A stretch of 13,143 bases of DNA from F23-B02 sp963627445 (GTDB lineage Bacteria; Bacillota; Clostridia; Oscillospirales; Oscillospiraceae). The position numbers were made by a program, and so were the translations under genes. The stretch lies in contig CAVGBM010000073.1 of NCBI GenBank assembly GCA_963627445.1, forward strand, positions 1 through 13,143, given 5' to 3'. The notes below the pieces were generated by a model, which saw only the letters and a program-made list of their open reading frames with translations, made no database searches and was not told the origin of the DNA. Positions 1 to 5,967 of this stretch are shown piece by piece. Within the stretch, counting starts at the first letter, position 1. Each line of letters begins with the position of its first letter.

Positions 1-620
1 CGAAAGCCGCAGGGCGAGTTGAGCCCCGGGCGCAGACGGCGCAGAAACGGCACGCCCCACATGCGAAGTCCGATGAGCACGACCAATAGCCCCGCGACGA
101 TGAACACGGCGCTTCTAAGCTGCATGCTGAAAATGATATAGCTGCCCGCCGCGCCGAAGATGAAGCCCATGACCGTGTAGCCGACCATGCGGCCGCCGTT
201 ATACGCAAGGGCGTTGTGCTGCGTGAGCATGATGCCGCCGCACATGCCGATGCAGTGAACGCCGCCGAGTAGTCCCGTCAAAAACACGAGCCCCAGCGAC
301 ATTCCCTCGCCCATCTCGGGCATGCTCACCGCCTGAGTTATCGCCGTCAGCGCAAGGTACAGCGCCGCGATGCAGCATAAGTCGAGCAGGTTCCACAGCA
401 GATTTTTTCTGCCCCTGCCGACGGGGAAGCCCTGCTTTGCAAGCGCCGCTTCTATCTCGCCCTCGCTGACCCTTTCAGGGTCAAATTCGGCGGTGACCTC
501 GCTTTTTACATAGCTTGCCTTGACTGCTAAAACGCCGTCGAGGCGCTTTAAAATTCTTGCGATATCATATGTGCAGTTCGAGCAGACAATGCCGTCGACT
601 TTTGCTTCAAATGTGCTCAT
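1..620 (-). CDS. HMA domain fused to SafE/DsbD-like membrane protein (partial, 3' end outside window)
   Basis: The reading frame starts at ATG 620-618 and stays open to the left edge, giving 206 residues without a stop. Residues 1-65 form a heavy-metal-associated fold with the metal motif GIVCSNC (C13, C16). A membrane domain follows, containing GGVHCIGMCGG, the HC-x-GMCGG signature of the TauE/SafE (UreH-like, DsbD_2) transmembrane family, then further hydrophobic segments. In Clostridia such fusions sit beside copper ATPases, and the related CcoS/SafE-type proteins handle copper or thiol chemistry at the membrane. The role here is inferred: taking Cu(I) from the HMA modules into a membrane step. 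Its ATG overlaps the stop of the upstream HMA gene (ATGA), so translation is probably coupled. The C-terminus is not visible. Confidence 0.85.
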   Translation of the reverse strand, partial: MSTFEAKVDGIVCSNCTYDIARILKRLDGVLAVKASYVKSEVTAEFDPERVSEGEIEAALAKQGFPVGRGRKNLLWNLLDLCCIAALYLALTAITQAVSMPEMGEGMSLGLVFLTGLLGGVHCIGMCGGIMLTQHNALAYNGGRMVGYTVMGFIFGAAGSYIIFSMQLRSAVFIVAGLLVVLIGLRMWGVPFLRRLRPGLNSPCGF

Positions 621-904
621 TTTGCCCTCCCCGTTTTGTCGAACGCATGCGCAAGCTTTGCAGCCAGCCGCTCGACGACGCTCGGCCTGCGCTCAAACGG
701 CGGGTAGCCCGCGTCGTCCAAGACGGCAAAAATTTGCGCCTCGGTGACGATCTCGGGGTCAAAGCGCACCGTGACGAGCGACTTAAAATACTCAACATCT
801 GCATCGATGACGCCCCGCAGCTGCAAAAGTGCGCAGATGATAAGCTCGGGGCACTGCACGCAGTACATGCCCTTTACATAGGTTTTCAGCGTTTTTTCTT
901 CCAC
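617..904 (-). CDS. small HMA-domain protein, probable copper chaperone
   Basis: A 95-residue soluble protein with one heavy-metal-associated domain. The motif GMYCVQC places the metal-binding cysteines at C15 and C18, and the order of helices and strands to about residue 70 fits a ferredoxin-like HMA fold ending in DDAGYPP, the usual end of helix 2. The last 25 residues form a basic tail. CopZ-type chaperones are about 68-75 residues, so this one has a short extension. The gene starts 19 bp inside the end of the ATPase gene and ends in an ATGA overlap with the HMA-SafE gene. It is therefore the middle cistron of a tightly packed operon and likely passes Cu(I) between the two membrane proteins. 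Specificity for copper rather than another soft metal is inferred from the neighbouring ATPase. Confidence 0.8.
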   Translation of the reverse strand: MEEKTLKTYVKGMYCVQCPELIICALLQLRGVIDADVEYFKSLVTVRFDPEIVTEAQIFAVLDDAGYPPFERRPSVVERLAAKLAHAFDKTGRAK

Positions 905-3219
905 CGTTTGCGCTCCTTTCTGCCGTTTTGCAGCTTGAGTGAGTTAAATAGCACGCCTATCGAGCTCAGCGACATCGAGGTCGCGCAGATCGACGGGTGC
1001 AGCACTCCGGCGGCGGCAATGGGTATGCTCAGTGCGTTGTAAAACAGCGCCCAGCGGAGGTTTTGGTTCACGACGTGCATGGTCTTTTCCGAGAGCTCGA
1101 ACACCTCGGGCAGCTTTTTAAGATCGCCCGACGGCAGCAAAATGCCCGCCGATTCGATGGCGATGTCCGAGCCGCTGCCCATGGCGACCGAGCAGTCGGC
1201 ACCGGCGAGCGCGGGCGTGTCGTTCACGCCGTCGCCGACCATGCAGATCGTGCGCCCCTCCGATTTCAGGCGGGCGATGATATCCTCCTTTTCCGTCGGC
1301 AGGACATTGGCCTTGACGTTCTCGATGCCCGCCTCGGCGGCGATATCCCGCGCCGTGCGCTCGTTATCGCCCGTGACGAGCCAAACCTGCCTGCCGCCGG
1401 CCTTGAGCCGCTCGACGACCTCGCGTGCCTCGGGCTTTATGACATCGGCGACGCGAAGAAGCCCCACGAGCGCGCCGTCATACGCTGCGCAGACCTCGGT
1501 GCCCGTGCCGTCGGGCAATTTGACTGCGTCAACGCCGTTTTCGCCGAGGAACCGTCTGCTGCCGCAGATGAGCGTTTTGCCGTTTATCGTGCACTTAATG
1601 CCGCGGCCTGCGACCGCTTCAAAGTCCGTTATCGCAGTGGGCACAAAGTCGCCGAACACGGCCTTTGCGCGGGCGACCACCGCCTTGGCGACGGGGTGGT
1701 CGGACATGGCCTCAGCCGATGCAGCAAGGCGCAAAAGCGTTTTTTCGTCCATGCCGCCGAAGCTCAAAATTTCCGTCACCTCGGGGCGGCCCTTGGTGAT
1801 GGTTCCCGTTTTGTCGAACACGATCGTGTCGGCCTTACGGGCATTTTCTATAAATCTGCCGGAGCTGAAGAGCACGCCGTTTTCGGCGGCAGCGCCGGAG
1901 GCGACCATGAGCGCCGTGGGCGTGGCGAGCCCCAGCGCGCAGGGGCAGGCGACCGACAGCACATCGCAACAGGTCAAAAGCGCCTTTTCAAGGTCGTGCG
2001 GCCGCAGCTTCTTAAACCACAGCGCAAATGTCGCCGCAGCGGCGGCAACGACGGCGGGCACGAACCAGCCCGCAACGGAGTCTGCAAATTTTTGCACGGG
2101 CGCTTTTTCGCACTGCGCCCGCCTGACGGCGGCGACTATCTGCTGCAAAACGGAATCCTTGCCCAGCCCCTCGGCGGTCACCTTGGCCGCGCCCGCACGG
2201 CACAAGCTGCCGCCGATGACTTTATCGCCCGCGTGCTTGTCAACGGGCAGGCTCTCGCCGGTGAGCATGGATTCGTCGACGGCGCAGTCGCCCTCAACTA
2301 TAGTTCCGTCAACGGCGATGCGCTCACCCGCTCGGACAAGGATCATATCGCCGTGCACGATGCTGTCCACGGGCTTTTCCGTGACCGCACCGTCAACGAG
2401 CACGACCGCCGTTTTGGGCTGGAGGTGCAAGAGTTTTCTTATCGCGCCGTTTGCCTCACCGGCCGCCATCTGCTCAATATATTTGCCGAACAAAATGAGC
2501 GACAGCAGCACGCCGTCCGAACCGAAATACAGCGTAAAATTGCGCTTTCGCGTGAGGGCGACATGGCTGCTGTAAAGGTAAATGAGCGTCGAGGACAGGG
2601 AGATGAGCGTGTCCATGCCGAAGCTGCGGTTGCGCAGGTCGCGCAGTGCGCCCTTGTAAAAATACCGACCCGGGCCGAATTGCAGCGCCGTTGCAACGGC
2701 AAACTGCGCCTTGGGATGCAGCTCCAGCATCAAAAGCGAGGTCGCCGCCGCAGAGCCCAAAAGCTTTTGCAGAAGCCCCATGCGCTTATCAAGCTCCTGA
2801 TCTAAATCCCCGCCGCGCCGCTCGCCTGCCGTGACCGCGCAGCCGAGTTCAGCGCAGGTGCTCACGAGCTCCCGAGCCTGCACATCGACAGGCCATAGCT
2901 GCGCCGTTATCTTGCCGTCAGTAACTGAAACCGACTTCACGCCGAACACCGAGCGCAACGCAGCGCAAAGCCCCTCGGGCACTTCACCCTCGAGGATGAG
3001 CTCCTGCTCCTCGATGGGAACGCGAAAGCCCGCCTTTTTGACGGCGGCGGCTATCATCGCAATGTCCGTCACGCCCTCGTCATACGAAACAGCGGCGGTC
3101 GAGGCGGCGAAGTTTATCTCCGCATTTTCCACGCCCTTTTGCGTCGAGATGACCTTGCCGAGCCTGCGCACACACGCGGCGCACTCCATGTCCAAAATTT
3201 TAAGCGATATATCCGTCAT
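886..3219 (-). CDS. copA: copper-translocating P1B-type ATPase (CopA family)
   Basis: A 777-residue P-type ATPase that should export Cu(I) across the cytoplasmic membrane. The N-terminal HMA domain carries MECAAC (C13, C16). A second HMA-like domain (about 72-130) has lost its CxxC and keeps only one Cys in PEGLC. Then come four membrane segments (about 150-250), the actuator motif LTGES (319-323), the CPC metal site in TM6 (425-427), the phosphorylation motif DKTGT (D469), the P1B-specific SDHP (506-509), TGDN (616-619) and GDGVND (662-667). TM7 has YN (727-728) and TM8 has MSLSS (749-753), the pattern of Cu(I)-specific P1B-1 pumps. Length fits a two-HMA CopA. The start at 3219 has GAGGTGA at 3226-3232, six bases upstream. 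It is the first gene of the metal operon. Confidence 0.95.
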   Translation of the reverse strand: MTDISLKILDMECAACVRRLGKVISTQKGVENAEINFAASTAAVSYDEGVTDIAMIAAAVKKAGFRVPIEEQELILEGEVPEGLCAALRSVFGVKSVSVTDGKITAQLWPVDVQARELVSTCAELGCAVTAGERRGGDLDQELDKRMGLLQKLLGSAAATSLLMLELHPKAQFAVATALQFGPGRYFYKGALRDLRNRSFGMDTLISLSSTLIYLYSSHVALTRKRNFTLYFGSDGVLLSLILFGKYIEQMAAGEANGAIRKLLHLQPKTAVVLVDGAVTEKPVDSIVHGDMILVRAGERIAVDGTIVEGDCAVDESMLTGESLPVDKHAGDKVIGGSLCRAGAAKVTAEGLGKDSVLQQIVAAVRRAQCEKAPVQKFADSVAGWFVPAVVAAAAATFALWFKKLRPHDLEKALLTCCDVLSVACPCALGLATPTALMVASGAAAENGVLFSSGRFIENARKADTIVFDKTGTITKGRPEVTEILSFGGMDEKTLLRLAASAEAMSDHPVAKAVVARAKAVFGDFVPTAITDFEAVAGRGIKCTINGKTLICGSRRFLGENGVDAVKLPDGTGTEVCAAYDGALVGLLRVADVIKPEAREVVERLKAGGRQVWLVTGDNERTARDIAAEAGIENVKANVLPTEKEDIIARLKSEGRTICMVGDGVNDTPALAGADCSVAMGSGSDIAIESAGILLPSGDLKKLPEVFELSEKTMHVVNQNLRWALFYNALSIPIAAAGVLHPSICATSMSLSSIGVLFNSLKLQNGRKERKRWKKKR

Positions 3220-3225
3220 GTCATA

Positions 3226-3232
3226 TCACCTC
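3226..3232 (-). promoter_or_regulatory. ribosome binding site of copA
   Basis: On the minus strand GAGGTGA lies six bases before ATG 3219-3217. This fixes the ATPase start and excludes the internal ATG codons. Confidence 0.75.
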
Positions 3233-3240
3233 ATATGACT

Positions 3241-3261
3241 CATGCTCCGAAAAGGAACATG
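3241..3261. promoter_or_regulatory. imperfect palindrome in the copA 5' region
   Basis: CATGCTCC, a 5-base spacer, then GGAACATG: an 8-5-8 inverted repeat with one mismatch, 22-42 bp upstream of the copA start. It lies between a weak promoter candidate (TTGGAG-N18-TATTTT, minus strand) and the RBS, so it could be an operator or a small leader hairpin. It does not match the CopY or CsoR boxes I know. Function is not established. Confidence 0.3.
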
Positions 3262-3292
3262 GAAAATAACAAATGCAACGGGTAAACTCCAA

Positions 3293-3454
3293 TACGCAGC
3301 AGGGGGAGTGTGAGGGGGACAAGGTCCCTCCTCAAATTCGATAAATAGCCATCAAAAACGGCCGTTAAGACTTTTTGACGAGCGTAGCGAGATTTTTTGT
3401 GAAGCTGCGCTTCACAAAAAATGTGGCGTGTTTTTCAGCGTGCAAAGCACGCTG
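3293..3454. repeat. dispersed hairpin-rich intergenic repeat, copy A
   Basis: About 160 bp that recur in the same orientation at 11775-11950. Shared blocks are the start TACGCAGCAGGGGGAGTGTG, a GGGAC/GTCCC hairpin, AGCCATCAAAAACG, TTTTTGACGAGC-TAGCGAG, a long hairpin around GTGAAG/CTTCAC with flanking T and A runs, ATGTGGCGTGTTTT, and a final hairpin AGCGTGC/GCACGCT. No coding potential is evident. It sits between copA and the terminator of the next minus-strand gene. Behaviour as a REP-like or MITE-like element is inferred. Confidence 0.8.
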
Positions 3455-3460
3455 AAAAAG

Positions 3461-3484
3461 CGGGAGAGACCATAGCCTCTCCCG
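3461..3484 (-). terminator. intrinsic terminator of the HDGDH membrane protein gene
   Basis: A perfect 8-bp stem CGGGAGAG/CTCTCCCG with an 8-base loop. In minus-strand direction it is followed by CTTTTTC and lies just after the stop codon at 3492. Confidence 0.7.
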
Positions 3485-3491
3485 TTGTCTG

Positions 3492-4007
3492 TTATTCTTC
3501 TTCCGCTGCCTGAGCTTCAAGCTCCTTGCGCTTTTTGTTTGCGAGGATGAACGCCGGTATCGACGCGACGGGGAGGATAAACAGCAGCGCCCAGTCTATC
3601 CAGTTGATGCCCTGGAGCCACTGCCCCTCGTGCATAACGCCCTTGTTGAGCTTGAAGTAGTTGTAGTTCCATGCGCCCCAAATGTCGGTCGTGGGCTTGT
3701 AAAGATGCACCTTCAAAAATGCGGCGCTGGTGATGATGCCCTCGGCCATGACGAGCCAGGTCGCCGAAGCGCGCTTGTTCTTGGTCAAGAATGTGCTGAT
3801 AGCGGGCATAACGTACACGGCGAGGTTTATCGCCAGCAGCTGGAGCGGAATTTTGTACTTCCACCTGAACGCCTGATAAAAATGGTCGCCGTCGTGTGCG
3901 AGCGTTGCGCCCAGCACCATCATGTTCGCCAAACCGACCGAAGCTGCGGTCTTGTCATCCATACGGGTGCTCAAGAACTTTGCTTCCTTCTTAAGATCAA
4001 AGCCCAT
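3492..4007 (-). CDS. unrecognised multi-pass membrane protein with HDGDH motif
   Basis: A 171-residue protein I do not recognise. Hydrophobic segments lie at about 22-37, 53-73, 82-101 and 136-157, followed by a charged Lys/Glu tail. In or next to the first segment is the string AHDGDHFYQ (H38, D39, D41, H42), which could bind a metal or a cofactor; further His residues are H101 and H126. The long loop between the third and fourth segments is rich in Trp, Tyr and Asn. The start has GGAGGA seven bases upstream. A strong promoter with an overlapping palindrome precedes it, and the same palindrome controls the adjacent hydrolase gene. Its job is therefore probably linked to that enzyme. Membrane location is well supported; function is unknown. 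Confidence 0.75.
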   Translation of the reverse strand: MGFDLKKEAKFLSTRMDDKTAASVGLANMMVLGATLAHDGDHFYQAFRWKYKIPLQLLAINLAVYVMPAISTFLTKNKRASATWLVMAEGIITSAAFLKVHLYKPTTDIWGAWNYNYFKLNKGVMHEGQWLQGINWIDWALLFILPVASIPAFILANKKRKELEAQAAEEE

Positions 4008-4030
4008 GTTTTCGTCCTCCGTAATTTTAA

Positions 4031-4046
4031 TTTACCGCTTGGTAAA
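4031..4046. promoter_or_regulatory. operator-like palindrome downstream of the -10 box
   Basis: TTTACC-GCTT-GGTAAA, a perfect 6-4-6 inverted repeat, just downstream of the -10 of the HDGDH gene, where a bound repressor would block initiation. It matches the palindrome at 4950-4965. Size and form suit a TetR-family repressor, but the regulator is not identified. Confidence 0.65.
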
Positions 4047-4049
4047 TAT

Positions 4050-4078
4050 AAAATACCGCATTGTGGAGGATTTGTCAA
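4050..4078 (-). promoter_or_regulatory. promoter of the HDGDH membrane protein gene
   Basis: Minus strand TTGACA (4078-4073), 17 bp, TATTTT (4055-4050). The -35 box overlaps the stop codon of the upstream hydrolase gene at 4077-4075. Confidence 0.75.
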
Positions 4079-4911
4079 TACTCAATTATCTGCGGCTTGA
4101 CATTCGCATCGTGCGAGCAGAAAATGCCCACGCATTTGGGGTCTGCCTGCATCGCTTTGAGCCATTCAATAGACTTGCGCTGCCGCTTGCGGGCAAAGCC
4201 GTAGCCCGGGATGACGAGGTCGTCGATATTGCGCTGCGAGAAGGCGACATCGGAGGCGAGGATCGCAAACTCATTGCCGTAAATGCCGTCGGCGGCGTTT
4301 GCAAACCGGCCGGACGGGGCTTTGTTTACCATGACCGCCATCTGCCCGTCGGTGTGCCCGGGGCAGGCGATGCACAAAACGCTGTCGTCGCCGAAAAGGT
4401 CGAAGCCGCGGCCAATAGGCCCCTGCGCCGTGCCGAAATAAAACGGGCGCTCGATCATGTCCTTAAACGGCATGAAGGTCTCCCACACCTGACGGACGCG
4501 GTACACCGTGCGGCACGACCAGAAATACTCATGCTCTGCCATGACGATGCGCTTTGCCTTGCCCGCAAAGTCCTTGAGCGCGCAGGTGTGGTCAACATCG
4601 TTGTGCGTTATGAGCACAAGGTCAATGTCCTCGGGGCGGATGCCCATCGCCGCAAGCTGCTCAATGGCTGTCTGACCTTTTTCGACATGCGGGCGGTAAA
4701 AATCCCGCAGATACTTTGGCATGACCTCGCAGCAGTCGCTCGACAGTCCCGTCTCGACCAGAATTTTGCCGTGCACGGGGTGCTCGATGAGATAAACGCT
4801 CACGGGAAGCGTCACACGCCTCAGTGCGCTGTCTTTTATATACGCCATGCTCGCCGGTATCGTTATCGTTCCGCAGTGCAGAATGTGAATTTTGATCGCG
4901 TTTTTATCCAT
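4075..4911 (-). CDS. metallo-beta-lactamase-fold hydrolase (AHL-lactonase-like family)
   Basis: A 278-residue MBL-fold enzyme. The metal motif is THNDVDH (H103, D105, D107, H108), an H-x-D-x-D-H variant of the usual H-x-H-x-D-H. Later ligands are H186 in CPGHTDGQ, D221 in ILASDVAF and H267 in CSHDANV. The length and the N-terminal half with VYLIEHP and LVETGL resemble proteins annotated as N-acyl homoserine lactonase family or lactonase-like hydrolases. The true substrate (lactone, ester or other) cannot be read from sequence, and quorum quenching should not be assumed. The start at 4911 follows AAAGGATG on the minus strand. The gene ends inside the promoter of the following HDGDH gene with no terminator between, so read-through into it is likely. 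Confidence 0.85.
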   Translation of the reverse strand: MDKNAIKIHILHCGTITIPASMAYIKDSALRRVTLPVSVYLIEHPVHGKILVETGLSSDCCEVMPKYLRDFYRPHVEKGQTAIEQLAAMGIRPEDIDLVLITHNDVDHTCALKDFAGKAKRIVMAEHEYFWSCRTVYRVRQVWETFMPFKDMIERPFYFGTAQGPIGRGFDLFGDDSVLCIACPGHTDGQMAVMVNKAPSGRFANAADGIYGNEFAILASDVAFSQRNIDDLVIPGYGFARKRQRKSIEWLKAMQADPKCVGIFCSHDANVKPQIIEY

Positions 4912-4936
4912 AAAGACACATCCTTTCGATATTCAA

Positions 4937-4965
4937 ATGCTATCACAAATTTACCAATCGGTCAA
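4937..4965 (-). promoter_or_regulatory. promoter of the MBL hydrolase gene
   Basis: Minus strand TTGACC (4965-4960), 17 bp, TAGCAT (4942-4937), 26 bp upstream of the start codon. The -35 box lies inside the palindrome at 4950-4965. Confidence 0.75.
4950..4965. promoter_or_regulatory. operator-like palindrome over the -35 box
   Basis: TTTACC-AATC-GGTCAA, an inverted repeat with one mismatch, equal in length and spacing to the one at 4031-4046. It covers the -35 of the MBL gene. Two equal sites on two neighbouring promoters suggest one repressor. Confidence 0.65.
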
Positions 4966-5007
4966 TAAACGGGAGAAAAAAGGGCTCGCGGCAGCATTTA
5001 GTCGCGA

Positions 5008-5023
5008 TCTATTAATAAATAGA
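5008..5023. promoter_or_regulatory. AT-rich palindrome between divergent promoters
   Basis: TCTATT-AATA-AATAGA, a perfect 6-4-6 inverted repeat, 24 bp before the -35 of the DUF2089 gene and 43 bp upstream of the divergent MBL promoter. Possible operator; AT-rich palindromes also occur by chance. Confidence 0.35.
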
Positions 5024-5034
5024 CTTAAATATTT

Positions 5035-5050
5035 TCAATATCTATATTGA
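5035..5050. promoter_or_regulatory. perfect palindrome overlapping the DUF2089 gene -35 box
   Basis: TCAATAT-CT-ATATTGA, a perfect 7-2-7 inverted repeat whose right arm supplies TTGA of the -35 box TTGACA. A bound protein would occlude RNA polymerase. Control by the DUF2089 protein itself is possible but not shown. Confidence 0.55.
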
Positions 5051-5075
5051 CATTTTGCCTATCTAATGCTATTCT
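5047..5075 (+). promoter_or_regulatory. promoter of the DUF2089 gene
   Basis: TTGACA (5047-5052), 17 bp, TATTCT (5070-5075). The expected transcription start near 5082 leaves only a short leader with the RBS. Confidence 0.8.
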
Positions 5076-5094
5076 GTTCTCAGAGGTGATAATT

Positions 5095-5841
5095 ATGAAG
5101 CGGCTAATTTCAAGGTGTCCGAGCTGTGACGGCGAGCTTGTGATAAGCACATTGCAGTGCCCCGATTGCGGCATGGAGTTTAAAAGCAGCTTTGAGCTGA
5201 GTGCTTTCGACAAGCTCAGCGACGAGCAAAACGGTTTTTTGCTCGCATTTTTGCGGGCAAGAGGAAATCTGAAAGAGGTGCAATCCGAAATGAGTATTTC
5301 TTACCCGACCGCAAAAAAGAAGTTAGACGAGCTGCTCGATGCGCTGAACCTCGGCGGCGAAGAAAAATGCGCCGAGCCTAAGGTCGTTGACCTAAGCCGG
5401 CTGAATGTCGACCACGGCAGCAATCGTGCGTCCGAAATAGTCAAGGCAAAGCTCAAAGAGCGCGGCGGTCACGCAACGGTGTTCACCGCAAGAGGACTTC
5501 CCTGCGAGGTGTATGCCGCTCCCGACGGTGAGACCTTTACGAGCGACAAACTCCCCACAAGTCCTGCATTTGACTACGGCATTTTTGATGCGATAGTCGA
5601 GCTGCTTTTAAAGCAGGACGGAAGGGCGAGAAAGGGCAACGGCAGAAACTTTAAACTTGGCGAGACCGGCTGCGAGGAAAACACGGTCGTCGGCGCAGTT
5701 GCGCTGCACATGGGTCACAAAAAAGGTGACTCCATCCATGACCCCGTGTTCGTTTTGGCGGCAATTTTGGAATGGGCGGGCATCACCGTGAATGGGCGCG
5801 GCGAGCTTATTCTCACGGATGAATACAGGAGCATGCTATGA
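5095..5841 (+). CDS. DUF2089 zinc-ribbon/HTH protein, probable transcriptional regulator
   Basis: A 248-residue protein starting at ATG 5095, which has AGAGGTGAT just upstream; the TTG at 5047 that extends the frame is the -35 box. Residues 1-30 hold a zinc ribbon (C8, C11, C22, C25). RARGNLKEVQSEMSISYPTAKKKLDELL (about 54-81) is the helix-turn-helix typical of DUF2089, which is normally about 110-130 residues. The extra C-terminal half (about 105-248) I do not recognise. It contains KGNGRNFKLGE and DPVFVLAAILEWAGI, and could be a sensing or effector domain. A regulatory role is inferred from the DNA-binding half and the palindrome on its promoter. The stop overlaps the ATG of a 23-codon ORF. 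Confidence 0.85.
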   Translation: MKRLISRCPSCDGELVISTLQCPDCGMEFKSSFELSAFDKLSDEQNGFLLAFLRARGNLKEVQSEMSISYPTAKKKLDELLDALNLGGEEKCAEPKVVDLSRLNVDHGSNRASEIVKAKLKERGGHATVFTARGLPCEVYAAPDGETFTSDKLPTSPAFDYGIFDAIVELLLKQDGRARKGNGRNFKLGETGCEENTVVGAVALHMGHKKGDSIHDPVFVLAAILEWAGITVNGRGELILTDEYRSML

Positions 5842-5909
5842 TACGCTTTTTGCTTTCGCTCATCATCAACTTTTTGCGCTGCGTGTTTTTTAAGTACAAC
5901 AATTACTAA
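5838..5909 (+). CDS. 23-residue hydrophobic small protein overlapping the DUF2089 gene
   Basis: Starts with ATGA overlapping the DUF2089 stop (ATG 5838-5840, TGA 5839-5841) and ends at TAA 5907-5909, just before the terminator. The peptide begins MIRFLLSLIINFLRCVFFK and ends YNNY: one short hydrophobic stretch with Arg and Lys, compatible with a membrane-bound or membrane-active peptide. There is no separate RBS, so translation would depend on re-initiation. The overlap, the position inside the transcript and the immediate terminator favour a real gene. Its shortness means chance cannot be excluded. Function unknown. Confidence 0.45.
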   Translation: MIRFLLSLIINFLRCVFFKYNNY

Positions 5910-5914
5910 TAAAC

Positions 5915-5955
5915 AGACCGCTCCGCAGGCTCGTGTCGAGCCTGCGGAGCGGTCT
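5915..5955. terminator. strong bidirectional intrinsic terminator
   Basis: A 19-bp perfect stem (AGACCGCTCCGCAGGCTCG and its complement) with a TGT loop at 5934-5936, followed on the plus strand by TTATTTTTTC. It lies between the convergent DUF2089/small-ORF unit and the FmdE-like gene. The U-tract is strong on the plus strand and weaker (TGTTTATT) on the minus strand. Confidence 0.9.
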
Positions 5956-5967
5956 TATTTTTTCTTT

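Noticed and set aside
997..2805. Long plus-strand open frames (about 600 and 500 codons) opposite copA
   Set aside because: They are antisense to a P1B ATPase with every motif in place, have no RBS, and show Arg/Ala/Ser-rich composition typical of shadows in GC-rich genes.
3922..4968. 348-codon plus-strand frame opposite the MBL hydrolase
   Set aside because: It overlaps two promoters and an enzyme gene with clear metal motifs; no RBS and no recognisable protein.
5047..5094. Upstream TTG start adding 16 residues to the DUF2089 protein
   Set aside because: The TTG is the -35 box of the promoter and would not be transcribed; ATG 5095 has a good RBS.
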